In this document: positions 19,172 to 27,412 of the stretch, piece by piece
Layout of the letters: the number at the start of each line of letters is the position of its first letter
Numbering within the stretch: the first letter of the stretch is position 1
Assembly: GCF_003419895.1 (NCBI RefSeq)
Contig: NZ_QPMM01000015.1
Span: forward strand, 1-64,000
Reading direction: 5' to 3'
Length of the DNA: 64,000 nucleotides
From: Chitinophaga silvatica
GTDB taxonomy: Bacteria > Bacteroidota > Bacteroidia > Chitinophagales > Chitinophagaceae
Made by a program: the position numbers and the translations under genes
Notes under the pieces: model-generated
The model's input: only the letters and a program-made list of their open reading frames with translations
Database searches by the model: none
Told to the model about the DNA's origin: nothing

Positions 19172-19208
19172 TGATTCAAATAATTAGTTGTTAAGAGATC
19201 GGTTTACC

Positions 19209-19949
19209 TTAAATAACCTTGGCTTCTTCATGCAGCAACTTTACCAGTTCATCTACATTGTCAGCACTGATTAGTTTTACCCCTGCTTTTGCCGGCGGTA
19301 ATTCAAAGCTTACCACACTGGTCAGCGTTTCTGTAGCTACCGGTTCTACAACTGTTAATGGCTTGGTTCTGGCAGCCATAATGCCACGCATATTCGGAAT
19401 ACGTGCTTCCGCCATTCCTTTCTGGCAGGAAACAACTACCGGCAACGATACCTCACAAATCTCTTCACCCCCCTCTATCTCCCTGTTGATAGTTGCAACG
19501 GTTCCGCTTAAATCAAATTTTGCGGCTATAGATACAAATGGAAGTGCTAACAGCTCGGCAACCATACCACCTATTACTGAGCCGTTATAATCAATTGTTT
19601 CCTTACCGGTAAATATGATGTCATATTGTTTGTCTTTTGCAAATGCTGCTATCTGTGAGGCCACATAAAAACTATCTGCACTTTCTGCATTAATCCTGAA
19701 TGATTCATCTCCTCCCAATGCCAGCGCTTTACGGATAATAGGGTCGCAATCAGCTCCTCCAACCGTAACCAGGTGTACATCTGCTCCAACGGTTTCTTTC
19801 AGCTCCAATGCTCTGACTAAGGCATACCATTCGTCATAGGGATTAATAATAAACTGTACGCCAGCCTCATTGAATTTCGTGTTGTTGTCCGTGAAAGCTA
19901 TTTTTGCAGTCGTGTCCGGAGTTTTGCTGATACATACTAATATCTTCAT
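19209..19949 (-). CDS. etfB: Electron transfer flavoprotein, beta subunit
   Basis: 246 residues. Recognised by MKILVCISKTPDTTAKIAF at the start, the NPYDEWYALVRALEL stretch, and the AMP/FAD region with DIIFTGKETIDYNGSVIGGMVAELL, followed by EGGEEICEVSLPVVVSCQKG. First gene of the etfB-etfA operon. A TATATTTG -7 box lies 38 bp upstream of the start. The protein is the beta half of ETF, carrying AMP and the dehydrogenase recognition loop. Confidence 0.97.
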   Translation of the reverse strand: MKILVCISKTPDTTAKIAFTDNNTKFNEAGVQFIINPYDEWYALVRALELKETVGADVHLVTVGGADCDPIIRKALALGGDESFRINAESADSFYVASQIAAFAKDKQYDIIFTGKETIDYNGSVIGGMVAELLALPFVSIAAKFDLSGTVATINREIEGGEEICEVSLPVVVSCQKGMAEARIPNMRGIMAARTKPLTVVEPVATETLTSVVSFELPPAKAGVKLISADNVDELVKLLHEEAKVI

Positions 19950-19986
19950 GGCCTTTAACTGTTTTGGTTTATAAATGCGGTATGAG

Positions 19987-19994
19987 CAAATATA
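19987..19994 (-). promoter_or_regulatory. -7 box for etfB-etfA
   Basis: The minus strand reads TATATTTG, matching TAnnTTTG, 38 bp before the etfB start. The -33 element is not clear. Confidence 0.5.
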
Positions 19995-20093
19995 TTTAAT
20001 TAATATAAGCTAACCGCAGGCCTTAATATGATTTTGATCAGTTTTAACTACAATTTTGATGATATATATTAATATTTTATAATAAATAATTGC

Positions 20094-20405
20094 ATGGATA
20101 GAATAGCACAGATAAAACAACTCTTACTGGCAACTCCCAATGATAGTTTCCTCAAACACGCATTGGCATTGGAATACATGAAATTAAATGATGATGTAAC
20201 TGCACAGCAATTATTTGAAGAATTACTGGCGTATGAACCTTCTTACGTAGGCTCTTATTATCAGTTGGGAAAACTCTTCGAAAGAAAGAATGATAAGGAG
20301 GCGGCTATACGAACTTATGAAAAAGGCATGGAAATGGCCAAAGCAGCCAACGAACGCCATGCGCTCAATGAGCTCAGATCTGCCTACGAAGAACTAGTAT
20401 ATTAA
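20094..20405 (+). CDS. Small TPR-repeat protein
   Basis: 103 residues, soluble, almost entirely helical. Two to three tetratricopeptide-like units are visible (DSFLKHALALEYMKLND..., YVGSYYQLGKLFERKNDKEAAIRTYEKGMEMAK). No enzymatic domain. It lies 18 bp upstream of tilS on the same strand, so the two are probably cotranscribed. Its role is unknown; such proteins usually act as protein-protein scaffolds. Confidence 0.85.
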   Translation: MDRIAQIKQLLLATPNDSFLKHALALEYMKLNDDVTAQQLFEELLAYEPSYVGSYYQLGKLFERKNDKEAAIRTYEKGMEMAKAANERHALNELRSAYEELVY

Positions 20406-20423
20406 TCACCATATCCAAACAGA

Positions 20424-21764
20424 ATGCCTCAGCAACTACTCAATAATTTTACTTCTTATATTCAACGTCAGCAATTGTTTGACCCTTCCCAAAAAATACT
20501 GCTGGCAGTAAGTGGGGGTGTCGACTCTGTTGTAATGGCATGGCTGTTTAAACTGGCCGGCTATCACGTAGCCATTGCTCACTGCAACTTCCAACTCAGA
20601 GGCGAAGAATCGGTACGCGACGAAAACTTTGTCAAATCATTGGCCGCGCAACTGGAAATTCCATTTTTCCATACCCGCTTTGAAACACTCGAATATACCA
20701 GCACTCAACACATAAGTATTCAGGTGGCCGCAAGAGAATTGAGATACAATTGGCTCGAAACTGTCAGAATAAAGGAAGGCTGCCATTATATTGCTACTGC
20801 CCATCATATGCAGGACAGCGTAGAAACTGCCCTGATGAATTTTGCTAAAGGTACCGGTATTTCCGGCCTGCATGGTATCCTGCCAAAACAGGATAAAATC
20901 ATCAGACCTCTGCTCTTCGCTGAAAAAGATACTTTAATCGCTTACGCTGCCTGGAAGAATATCAGTTTCGTAGAAGATAGTTCCAATGTAACGGATAAGT
21001 ATACACGTAATTTTTTCAGACATCAGATTATTCCGAAATTCCAGGAAATTACTCCTGCCGCTGTTAAAAATATGGCTGCAACCACCGACCGGATCAAGGA
21101 AGCTGAATATTTATATCTGGAAGCTGTGGAACGTAAGAAGAAGCAATTATTGATTCAGCAGCAAGACAACTGGCTTATTCCTGTCAGAAAGCTGGCTAAA
21201 ACAATTCCACTGGGTACCATTGCCTGGGAAATTTTCAAAACTTTTGGCTGCTCTGTTGCTCAAACCCAACAGGTGCTGGCACTACTCGACAGCGAGTCTG
21301 GCAGGTATGTTGAAACCAGCTCTCACCGGATTATCAGAAACAGAAACTGGCTGCTCATTACTCCTTTAACCGCTATCGCTGCTCCGTTGCAGGTAATAGA
21401 TAAAGAGCAACAGCATATTCATTTTGCAGGCGGACAACTACAAATTAAAGCCGCACCAAGGGATCATACTGCAATTCCTACTGCTTCACATATTGCCTGG
21501 CTGGATGCTGCCCAGGTAACTTTTCCGCTAATCCTCAGAAAATGGAAACAGGGCGATTATTTCTACCCGTTAGGAATGCCCAAGAAGAAAAAGATAAGTC
21601 GTTTATTGATTGATCAGAAGTTGTCGTTGCCGGAAAAAGAACAGGTATGGGTATTGGAATCCGGAAAGAGAATCATCTGGGTACTGGGTATTCGTATCGA
21701 TGACAGAACGAAAATTACACCCAATACCCAAACAGTTGTGCAGTTCGAATGGAAAAAGGATTAA
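20424..21764 (+). CDS. tilS: tRNA(Ile)-lysidine synthetase
   Basis: 446 residues. The N-terminal PP-loop ATPase domain carries the motif LLAVSGGVDSVVMAW (about residues 26-40), then AHCNFQLRGEESVRDE and the ATAHHMQDSVETALMNFAKGTGISGL segment typical of TilS. A C-terminal TilS substrate-binding domain follows (LRKWKQGDYFYPLGMPKKKKISRLLIDQKLS). It converts C34 of the CAU-anticodon tRNA-Ile to lysidine, making it read AUA, and is essential in most bacteria. Its stop overlaps that of the convergent rhomboid gene by 3-4 bp. Confidence 0.96.
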   Translation: MPQQLLNNFTSYIQRQQLFDPSQKILLAVSGGVDSVVMAWLFKLAGYHVAIAHCNFQLRGEESVRDENFVKSLAAQLEIPFFHTRFETLEYTSTQHISIQVAARELRYNWLETVRIKEGCHYIATAHHMQDSVETALMNFAKGTGISGLHGILPKQDKIIRPLLFAEKDTLIAYAAWKNISFVEDSSNVTDKYTRNFFRHQIIPKFQEITPAAVKNMAATTDRIKEAEYLYLEAVERKKKQLLIQQQDNWLIPVRKLAKTIPLGTIAWEIFKTFGCSVAQTQQVLALLDSESGRYVETSSHRIIRNRNWLLITPLTAIAAPLQVIDKEQQHIHFAGGQLQIKAAPRDHTAIPTASHIAWLDAAQVTFPLILRKWKQGDYFYPLGMPKKKKISRLLIDQKLSLPEKEQVWVLESGKRIIWVLGIRIDDRTKITPNTQTVVQFEWKKD

Positions 21765-22372
21765 TGATGCGTAATCTGATATATGAAATCAGATGCCAGG
21801 TCGGGGTGGAAGATCAATGGAAATACAATTCCAAATACAGCTCCCCATAAGTGAGCGTCATGATTGATATTTCCACCTCCTTTTCTCGACAAATAAGCAG
21901 AAATCACAAGGAATAATACCCCATAAAGTACTGCCGGCATTCTAATAGCAAAGAATAAGGAAATGGTAGCCCATGGATGTAATAAAATTGCAGTAAATAC
22001 TATTGCAGAAATAGCTCCTGATGCTCCCAATGAGATATAATTAGGATCATTCCTATGTTTGAAAAAGGATGGCATATTGGCTACAATTATTGCCAGCACA
22101 TAATACAGGATATATAGAAACTTACTGTTGAAATACATTAAGAAAAAGCCTTCCGCCACATCTCCGAAGAAATAGAGCGTAAGCATATTAAAAAATAAAT
22201 GTCCATAATCGGCATGCACAAACCCAGAGGTTAAAAAACGGTAATACTCCCTGTTATTCTTTACCAGATAAGGCTGCAGACTTAATTTATATAATTGATT
22301 ATGATTACTGAAGGCCGGAATTGAAACCAGGCAGGTAAAAATAATAATGATAATACTGATGGATAACGACAT
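21761..22372 (-). CDS. Rhomboid-family intramembrane serine protease
   Basis: 203 residues with about six membrane helices, the minimal bacterial rhomboid length. The catalytic dyad is visible: Ser118 in the GASGAIS motif and His174 in HDAHLWGAVFG. The upstream HADYGHLFFNM segment (His53, His58, Asn62) corresponds to the conserved loop and oxyanion residues. It cleaves membrane-spanning substrates within or near the bilayer; the substrate is unknown. It lies 20 bp downstream of rlmH on the same strand, so it is probably cotranscribed with it. Tail-to-tail overlap with tilS. Confidence 0.93.
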   Translation of the reverse strand: MSLSISIIIIIFTCLVSIPAFSNHNQLYKLSLQPYLVKNNREYYRFLTSGFVHADYGHLFFNMLTLYFFGDVAEGFFLMYFNSKFLYILYYVLAIIVANMPSFFKHRNDPNYISLGASGAISAIVFTAILLHPWATISLFFAIRMPAVLYGVLFLVISAYLSRKGGGNINHDAHLWGAVFGIVFPLIFHPDLASDFIYQITHH

Positions 22373-22392
22373 AATCTCAGTTTTGATTCTGA

Positions 22393-22866
22393 CTATTGAT
22401 GATGATACTTTTCTCTGTTTATTACTGTGTATGCCCTGTATAACTGCTCCGTAAGAAGTAGCCTGACTAATTGATGAGGGAAGGTAAGGGCAGATAATGA
22501 CAACTGCATTTGCGCCCTTTGCAATACAGTACTATCAATACCAAAAGCGCCTCCAATCAAAATGATTAATTGCCTGGTACCTGCATTGGTGCGTTGTTGA
22601 AGAAAGTCGGCAAACTGTATGGTAGTCATCATTTTTCCTCTTTCATCTAAAGCTAGCAAATAATCCGTAGGCTGTAACAAATCTAAAATAATTTTTGCTT
22701 CCTGCTTCTTTAATTCCGGAACAGATAAACTGGCTGCCTGCTTTACTGTAGGGATTAATTTTACATCAAAATCCACATAATGCTGCAATCGTTTCTGAAA
22801 AACAGCCATCCCATCACGTATATATGGGTCATGTTCCTTTCCTATGCTCCAGAGTTGTATTTTCAC
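22393..22866 (-). CDS. rlmH: 23S rRNA (pseudouridine1915-N3)-methyltransferase
   Basis: 157 residues, the exact size of the RlmH SPOUT family. Diagnostic segments are MKIQLWSIGKEHDPYI, LLALDERGKMMTTIQFADFL, LIILIGGAFGIDSTVLQRA and the C-terminal FPHQLVRLLLTEQLYRAYTVINREKYHH. It methylates pseudouridine 1915 in helix 69 of 23S rRNA using S-adenosylmethionine. Followed by the rhomboid gene. It is divergent from the first tRNA-Arg cassette. Confidence 0.97.
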   Translation of the reverse strand: MKIQLWSIGKEHDPYIRDGMAVFQKRLQHYVDFDVKLIPTVKQAASLSVPELKKQEAKIILDLLQPTDYLLALDERGKMMTTIQFADFLQQRTNAGTRQLIILIGGAFGIDSTVLQRAQMQLSLSALTFPHQLVRLLLTEQLYRAYTVINREKYHHQ

Positions 22867-22939
22867 GGCTTTTAATAATTAGCGACCTTTGTAAAAGTAC
22901 GTGTAAATCAGTAGATTGAAGAAAATTTTTTAATAAATA

Positions 22940-22970
22940 TTTGGCAGTTTCGAAAAAAGCACTACCTTTG
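22940..22970 (+). promoter_or_regulatory. Promoter of tRNA-Arg copy 1
   Basis: TTTG at 22940-22943 (reading TTTGG), 19-bp spacer, TACCTTTG at 22963-22970. This is a full match to the Bacteroidota consensus, 21 bp before the tRNA. Confidence 0.85.
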
Positions 22971-22991
22971 CAATCCCATCAAAATAAAGAT

Positions 22992-23065
22992 GGCTGCGTA
23001 GCTCAACTGAATAGAGCATCTGACTACGGATCAGAAGGTTTCAGGTTTGAATCCTGACGCGGTCA
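22992..23065 (+). tRNA. tRNA-Arg (ACG), copy 1
   Basis: 74 nt without encoded CCA. The anticodon stem-loop is TCTGA-CTACGGA-TCAGA with anticodon ACG (read ICG, decoding CGU/CGC/CGA). The acceptor stem GGCTGCG pairs with CGCGGTC (two G-U pairs), discriminator A. The T-arm is TCAGG-TTTGAAT-CCTGA. Confidence 0.97.
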
Positions 23066-23071
23066 CAAGAA

Positions 23072-23106
23072 AAGAGGTTATCTGGAAAGATAACCTCTTG
23101 TTTTTT
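23072..23106 (+). terminator. Terminator of tRNA-Arg copy 1
   Basis: A perfect 12-bp stem (23072-23083 with 23088-23099), GGAA loop, then G and six T. It starts 7 bp after the tRNA and so defines a monocistronic unit. Confidence 0.92.
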
Positions 23107-23120
23107 CTATCTCTAAAGAA

Positions 23121-23651
23121 TCAATTCTTAAATACAAAATTCTTCTTCTTAGGTAATACTGTTGTTGTCATTAAAGTTGAATCCTGTCGGTTATAGACAA
23201 AAATAAATTGCCCTACCCGGTCTACCGACGAAAGTTCTACATTCCCAATGGCCCGCTTCGCATCTTCATTGAATGTAAAATTGAGTACTAAAGAATCAAG
23301 ATACAGGTAGTCTATCTTTAAATCCTTAAATCCTTCATCTTTCATACTACGGATGGCATTTCTCGACTTATCATTGTAGTTTTCAAATGCCCATAAATCC
23401 TGAGGAAATGAACCGATAGTTGTTCGGTATCCTTTCATTGATTCAACAAATACAATGGATGGATGAATAGCACTATGTTTTTTTCTGCGCTTGTTATATC
23501 TCGGAGGCTCCTGATCCTGACGCACTAAAGCCCCGGTATACGGATCCCGTTTCCAGGTATAATTATGCTTCTCTTTCTTTGGTCCGCTAACTCCATATCC
23601 ACAACCAACGAATATAAAAAGCAAAATAACATTGTAAAACTTCTTATTCAT
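23121..23651 (-). CDS. Putative lipoprotein of unknown function
   Basis: 176 residues. The N-terminus MNKKFYNVILLFIFVGC has a short basic start, a hydrophobic stretch and a lipobox-like FVG-C17, so it is probably a lipoprotein anchored in the outer membrane or facing the periplasm. The mature part starts with a charged region (KKEKHNYTWKRDPYTGALVRQDQEPP), continues with a basic patch (RYNKRRKKHS) and has no domain I recognise. It ends close to the tRNA copy 1 terminator on the opposite strand and stands apart from the sigma-factor operon upstream by about 120 bp. Confidence 0.7.
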   Translation of the reverse strand: MNKKFYNVILLFIFVGCGYGVSGPKKEKHNYTWKRDPYTGALVRQDQEPPRYNKRRKKHSAIHPSIVFVESMKGYRTTIGSFPQDLWAFENYNDKSRNAIRSMKDEGFKDLKIDYLYLDSLVLNFTFNEDAKRAIGNVELSSVDRVGQFIFVYNRQDSTLMTTTVLPKKKNFVFKN

Positions 23652-23772
23652 AGATAGCTGCTACATTAAAAATATCTGTGCCGAAAAGTATAACTATTTT
23701 TCGTTGCAGCAAGCCCGTTAGTACTATATAAACTGTTAAAATTGGTTACCGGATTTTTGTTTCTAAGTACTT

Positions 23773-24174
23773 CTACTTAGAAACAATTGGCGCACATATC
23801 AGCTGTTTAACTCCATTTGCAATATCCTTGCATTTGTCTAATGCCGGAGTGTTGGAGCCCGATTTAAGAACGATGAGGGATAAACGTCCTTTTGCTGCAC
23901 TGATATTAAACTTCGTTTCAGGATCCATCATTATCTCCCTGTTTATCTTATGTGTGCCTTCAAACAATTTAACCGGCTGGAAACAACTATCTAAATAATG
24001 TTCTACCAATGGTGTTTTATCACTATTATAAGAAATCTGCATTTTATATCTCTCGCTGTTTTCCTCTATGGACATAGTAAATCCATTATTTGGGAAAAAG
24101 ATATGAATAAAGTTTACAAACATTATTATTGATGCAATAAAGCAGATGCTGCATAAAACATAAATCGTTTTCAT
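23773..24174 (-). CDS. Small single-pass membrane protein of unknown function
   Basis: 133 residues. One hydrophobic helix at residues about 5-28 (VLCSICFIASIIMFVNFIHIFF) followed by an extracytoplasmic domain of about 100 residues with four cysteines, three of them in the soluble part (DSCFQ, DKCKD, LICAP). No recognised family. It is last in a minus-strand series after the ECF sigma factor, its anti-sigma factor and another membrane protein (25 bp gap), so it may be part of the same regulon or operon. Confidence 0.65.
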   Translation of the reverse strand: MKTIYVLCSICFIASIIMFVNFIHIFFPNNGFTMSIEENSERYKMQISYNSDKTPLVEHYLDSCFQPVKLFEGTHKINREIMMDPETKFNISAAKGRLSLIVLKSGSNTPALDKCKDIANGVKQLICAPIVSK

Positions 24175-24198
24175 ACTTGTTATATTATATATTCAGAA

Positions 24199-24621
24199 TT
24201 ACTTACTGATTTTTTGAGACCAGAAATAATAACCTAATAGTCCGGTTGCAATACAAAATCCCATAATAGCTGCTGAATGCAGGCCAAGCGGAGGAAAGAA
24301 GGATATCAGCAGCAGCCCCACACAAATAGCTGTGAGAATACAGAAATATTTTGCTGTAGAGGTAAGCTCACTTTTCTTAGGGAGCATATTGGCAATTACT
24401 TCCACTGGTACACCTTTTTCAATCATTTTATTCTTAAGCCTGTTGTCCAGGATCATCCGCATCAATGAAAGTATAAGGCTGGATATCATGAATAAAAAGA
24501 CAAGCAAAATGATACTTCTTTCAAGTTCTACCATCATCTCTTTATTCAACCCCTCTAATGGTTGTGAGTAAGCAGAAAGACTTAGTATTCCAAATATTGA
24601 TGTGATAATTATTCTTTTCAT
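24199..24621 (-). CDS. Membrane protein, DUF6249-like
   Basis: 140 residues. A cleavable signal-like start (MKRIIITSIFGILSLSAYSQ), a helix at about 36-58 (SIILLVFLFMISSLILSLMRM), a short cytoplasmic stretch with KNKMIEKGVPVEVIANMLP, and two closing helices. The KGVP-V/I pattern after a membrane helix resembles the DUF6249 family found beside sigma/anti-sigma genes in Bacteroidota, though I cannot confirm the assignment. It follows the anti-sigma gene by about 60 bp. Function unknown; possibly a sensor or target of the ECF system. Confidence 0.7.
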   Translation of the reverse strand: MKRIIITSIFGILSLSAYSQPLEGLNKEMMVELERSIILLVFLFMISSLILSLMRMILDNRLKNKMIEKGVPVEVIANMLPKKSELTSTAKYFCILTAICVGLLLISFFPPLGLHSAAIMGFCIATGLLGYYFWSQKISK

Positions 24622-24682
24622 TTTTAATATTTTTTATTACTTCTTAGTTAGATAGAGTAAGTTGATTTTTGTTGCAATTCAC

Positions 24683-25132
24683 TTAATAAAAATTTAGTGA
24701 TTGCATTTTTGCCCTGTATGTATTCAGCAACTCGCTGCTTAAATACGTTACAATTCCAAGCGTTGATGATAAAATAATGCTTAGCAGCGTTAGGGAAATA
24801 TTGTCGAGCAATTGTCCGAATACCTCATTCATCAACATTAATATTCCTGTAACAACAGTAATCACGGTTATTACAAGCAATAATGTTTTGATTATAAATT
24901 GCCTTGATGGTAAGGTAACCGATTTAGGAAGTTGAGATAATACCAGTTGTTCTACATCAAAGTCAAATACCGGTTGTTCTATCGATTTTATTGAAGAAAA
25001 AATGGCCTGGTAGTTTTCAACTGCCATTTGGCAGGCCAGACATTCATGCATATGAGCTTCCAATTTAGGATCAGCAGGTAGCTGGCCCAGTGCAAAATTT
25101 TGCAGTTCTTCTTCTGTCGGATGCTTTGTCAT
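24683..25132 (-). CDS. Anti-sigma factor-like zinc-binding membrane protein
   Basis: 149 residues. The N-terminal cytoplasmic part has the zinc-anti-sigma motif H27-x3-C31-x2-C34 (AHMHECLACQ), which typically clamps an ECF sigma factor. Two membrane helices follow, at about 80-105 and 113-136. Its start overlaps the end of the sigma gene by 4 bp, which indicates translational coupling and a cognate pair. There is almost no periplasmic domain, so the signal is probably sensed in the membrane or through a partner such as the neighbouring membrane proteins. Confidence 0.85.
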   Translation of the reverse strand: MTKHPTEEELQNFALGQLPADPKLEAHMHECLACQMAVENYQAIFSSIKSIEQPVFDFDVEQLVLSQLPKSVTLPSRQFIIKTLLLVITVITVVTGILMLMNEVFGQLLDNISLTLLSIILSSTLGIVTYLSSELLNTYRAKMQSLNFY

Positions 25133-25743
25133 AATTCTTCTCTTTGATAAGTCGATAATAAATTCTTTTTAAGTACATTTCTCGCACGAAACAGGTAGTT
25201 CTTTATTGTTCCTTCCGGAAGGGAAGTGATTTCAGCTATTTCTGCATAACTCAGCTCTTCCTGATGATAAAGCGTAATTAATGTTTGGTAAATAGGAGGA
25301 GAGAGGTTTTTAATAGCTGCTTTCAGAATAGCCGACAATTCATTTCCTGAAATCCTTTTTTCTACTTCATTGCTGGTATCCGGATGCTTATTATAGGCCC
25401 AGCTTTCCAGGATTTCTTCCTGTGCAATATCATCTGAATGTGATGGCACAAATACCAGCTTCTTTTTTTCCAGAAAACTTAAACAGGTATTATAAGTTAT
25501 TTTTCCGATCCAGGTACTGAGTTTGGAATTAAAACGAAAGGTCGAAAGATTTTTATAGGTCTTGAGATAAATATCCTGTACAATATCACGCCGGTCCGAC
25601 GGTGTAGGAACCATTTTAAATACCATTTGTGCAACCAGGCCTTCCGTTTGCCTGATGATACGGGCAAAGGCCTGCTGATCTCCCGCTAATACTTTTTCAA
25701 CTAGTTGCTGATCGGTTAGGGTATGTGCTGCTGGATTATTCAT
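25129..25743 (-). CDS. ECF-type RNA polymerase sigma factor
   Basis: 204 residues. Region 2 is visible at about 30-90 (DRRDIVQDIYLKTYKNLSTFRFNSKLSTWIGKITYN) and region 4 at about 150-195 (LSYAEIAEITSLPEGTIKNYLFRARNVLKK), the helix-turn-helix that reads the -35 element. It is the first gene of a run of four (sigma, anti-sigma, two membrane proteins). A GCAAC-N17-GTCTAAT sequence just upstream may be its own ECF promoter. The regulon is unknown. Confidence 0.93.
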   Translation of the reverse strand: MNNPAAHTLTDQQLVEKVLAGDQQAFARIIRQTEGLVAQMVFKMVPTPSDRRDIVQDIYLKTYKNLSTFRFNSKLSTWIGKITYNTCLSFLEKKKLVFVPSHSDDIAQEEILESWAYNKHPDTSNEVEKRISGNELSAILKAAIKNLSPPIYQTLITLYHQEELSYAEIAEITSLPEGTIKNYLFRARNVLKKNLLSTYQREEL

Positions 25744-25749
25744 TAGCCT

Positions 25750-25778
25750 ATTAGACTGGTTGCCCGGATTTATGTTGC
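25750..25778 (-). promoter_or_regulatory. Candidate autoregulatory ECF promoter
   Basis: The minus strand reads GCAAC (25778-25774), a 17-bp spacer, GTCTAAT (25756-25750). The form and spacing fit many ECF promoters. The start codon follows only 6 bp later, so the transcript would be nearly leaderless, which lowers confidence. Confidence 0.35.
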
Positions 25779-25912
25779 AAAAAAATTAAATTTTTTTAGG
25801 TTGATTTATAATATAATAGATAGATGTTTTTTTGTTATAAGTAGTTTGATGATTTATGATTTTATAACATTTCTGCTGGTTGTACTGTAATATAGATGAA
25901 TATTATTATTGT

Positions 25913-26122
25913 ATGGAACCATTTCAAATTATTATTAAAGGACAGGAATATACAATAACACCCTATCTGAAAGATGGGATTATTGTTTACAAAGCCCAGG
26001 TAGGGGAGCATGAGGTTTCTTTCGAAAAGAATAATGAAGGAAAGTTATCAGCTTCCCACGATCATATTCCCAATGAGTTTTTATCTGAACTGGCACAAAA
26101 AATTGAGTCCTATTTTTTTTGA
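25913..26122 (+). CDS. Small hypothetical protein upstream of the SRAP gene
   Basis: 69 residues from the Met at 25913 (MEPFQIIIKGQEYTITPYLK). An in-frame Met at 25880 would add 11 residues (YCNIDEYYYC) that look like translated leader. Soluble, predicted beta-rich at the start with a C-terminal helix (LSELAQKIESYF). No family recognised. It lies 23 bp before the SRAP gene on the same strand and is probably cotranscribed with it. Confidence 0.65.
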   Translation: MEPFQIIIKGQEYTITPYLKDGIIVYKAQVGEHEVSFEKNNEGKLSASHDHIPNEFLSELAQKIESYFF

Positions 26123-26145
26123 TATATATTTTAAACAGTTAACCC

Positions 26146-26895
26146 ATGTGTTATGCACTTTCTTTTTCTACCGAACTGAATGCATTATTCAATGTCTTAC
26201 CAGCGCTAAAGGAAGCACCGGAAAACGATGTTGGTTTTTCTAAAATCTATTTACAAACTCCCGATTCATTTCCATCCTGGCCTGTTGTTTATAATGAAAA
26301 TGGTGTAACTAAAATAACTATGATGGAATGGTCGGTTTTACCAGCTTATTTAGAATCGCCGGTTGAAGGAGACAGGGAACGCCGACGCAATGCTTTTGTA
26401 AGAACTACAGAATTGCAGGACCCAAAGAATTATTGGCATAGAATGTCGGCCAATCGCTGCCTGATTCCGGTTACCGGCTATTTCGAACACCATGCGCTAG
26501 ACAGGCAGCAGGGCGAGATACCATATTTTATAAGGGTAAAGGATACAACCGTATTTTTTATCGCCGGTATCTACGCGTATGCTCCCTTTGCTGATATGGA
26601 AACAGGTACGTTAAACGGAACTTTCGCCGTAATTACGCATGAAGCAAATGAACTCCTGGCACTGATTAATAATACCGGACCTCTGGCCGGAAGAATGCCG
26701 CTTATCTTAACCCCCGCTTTGGCCGAAGAATGGATTGATCCTGATCTTATTGATATAGATATCTACGATATCCTGACTTTTACTTTCAGATCAGATGCCA
26801 TGGAATACTGGTCAGTGAATGATCTAAAGACTTCTCAAAACAACGAAATAGCAATTGCCAAAAAGGAATATCCCGGTCTTCCTTCAATAAGGTAA
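26146..26895 (+). CDS. SOS response-associated peptidase (SRAP; YedK/HMCES family)
   Basis: 249 residues. The protein starts Met-Cys, and Cys2 is the catalytic nucleophile that becomes N-terminal after Met removal. Further SRAP hallmarks are ANRCLIPVTGYFEHH (active-site Glu), AVITHEAN (active-site His) and GRMPLIL. Family members cross-link covalently to abasic sites in single-stranded DNA and protect them from breakage. The start is fixed by the need for Cys at position 2. No LexA box can be judged by eye. Transcribed with the small gene upstream. Confidence 0.95.
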   Translation: MCYALSFSTELNALFNVLPALKEAPENDVGFSKIYLQTPDSFPSWPVVYNENGVTKITMMEWSVLPAYLESPVEGDRERRRNAFVRTTELQDPKNYWHRMSANRCLIPVTGYFEHHALDRQQGEIPYFIRVKDTTVFFIAGIYAYAPFADMETGTLNGTFAVITHEANELLALINNTGPLAGRMPLILTPALAEEWIDPDLIDIDIYDILTFTFRSDAMEYWSVNDLKTSQNNEIAIAKKEYPGLPSIR

Positions 26896-27025
26896 CTTCA
26901 AAAAACAGAGATAGTTAATAATCTTAGTTTAATGGAAAGTCTTGTGTGATAAGGGTTATAGACCTAATCATTTATTTTACGTATAGCCTTTACCGGTAGA
27001 AAGAAGAAAAAAACCTGATATTTTT

Positions 27026-27056
27026 TTTGTTTAATTTAAAACATGTTCTACATTTG
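27026..27056 (+). promoter_or_regulatory. Promoter of tRNA-Arg copy 2
   Basis: TTTG (27026-27029), 19-bp spacer, TACATTTG (27049-27056), 18 bp before the tRNA. The downstream leader GCAATCCCAATCGGG is shared in close form with copies 3 and 4. Confidence 0.87.
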
Positions 27057-27074
27057 CAATCCCAATCGGGAAAT

Positions 27075-27148
27075 GGCTGCGTAGCTCAACTGAATAGAGC
27101 ATCTGACTACGGATCAGAAGGTTTCAGGTTTGAATCCTGACGCGGTCA
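27075..27148 (+). tRNA. tRNA-Arg (ACG), copy 2
   Basis: Identical over all 74 nt to copy 1 by hand comparison. Anticodon ACG, no encoded CCA. Confidence 0.97.
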
Positions 27149-27156
27149 CTAAAAAC

Positions 27157-27190
27157 AAAAAAATGCTGCATTTATTGCAGCATTTTTTTT
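27157..27190 (+). terminator. Terminator of tRNA-Arg copy 2
   Basis: Stem AAATGCTGCA (27161-27170) with 27176-27185, 5-nt loop, flanked by A-run and T-run. Confidence 0.9.
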
Positions 27191-27244
27191 CTAAGTTCTT
27201 AAAATCTGAAAAATTATTATTAATTATAAATAATTGATAAATAA

Positions 27245-27275
27245 TTTGTTAGAAAGAAAAAAGTTATTATATTTG
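27245..27275 (+). promoter_or_regulatory. Promoter of tRNA-Arg copy 3
   Basis: TTTG (27245-27248), 19-bp spacer, TATATTTG (27268-27275). A 24-nt stretch spanning the -33 box (27232-27255) is identical to that of copy 4 (43929-43952). Confidence 0.87.
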
Positions 27276-27292
27276 CAATCCCAACAGGGAAC

Positions 27293-27366
27293 GGCTTCGT
27301 AGCTCAACTGAATAGAGCATCTGACTACGGATCAGAAGGTTTCAGGTTTGAATCCTGACGAGGTCA
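27293..27366 (+). tRNA. tRNA-Arg (ACG), copy 3, acceptor-stem variant
   Basis: Same as the other copies except for a compensated acceptor change: GGCTTCG pairs with CGAGGTC, so G5-C68 is replaced by U5-A68. Anticodon ACG. The pairing is preserved, so the gene is probably functional. Confidence 0.95.
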
Positions 27367-27375
27367 CAAAAATAC

Positions 27376-27412
27376 AAATAGGTCATCTTACCAAAGATGG
27401 CCTATTTTTTTT
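27376..27412 (+). terminator. Terminator of tRNA-Arg copy 3
   Basis: A 14-bp stem (27376-27389 with 27394-27407, one G-U pair), ACCA loop, T-run to 27412. Confidence 0.9.
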
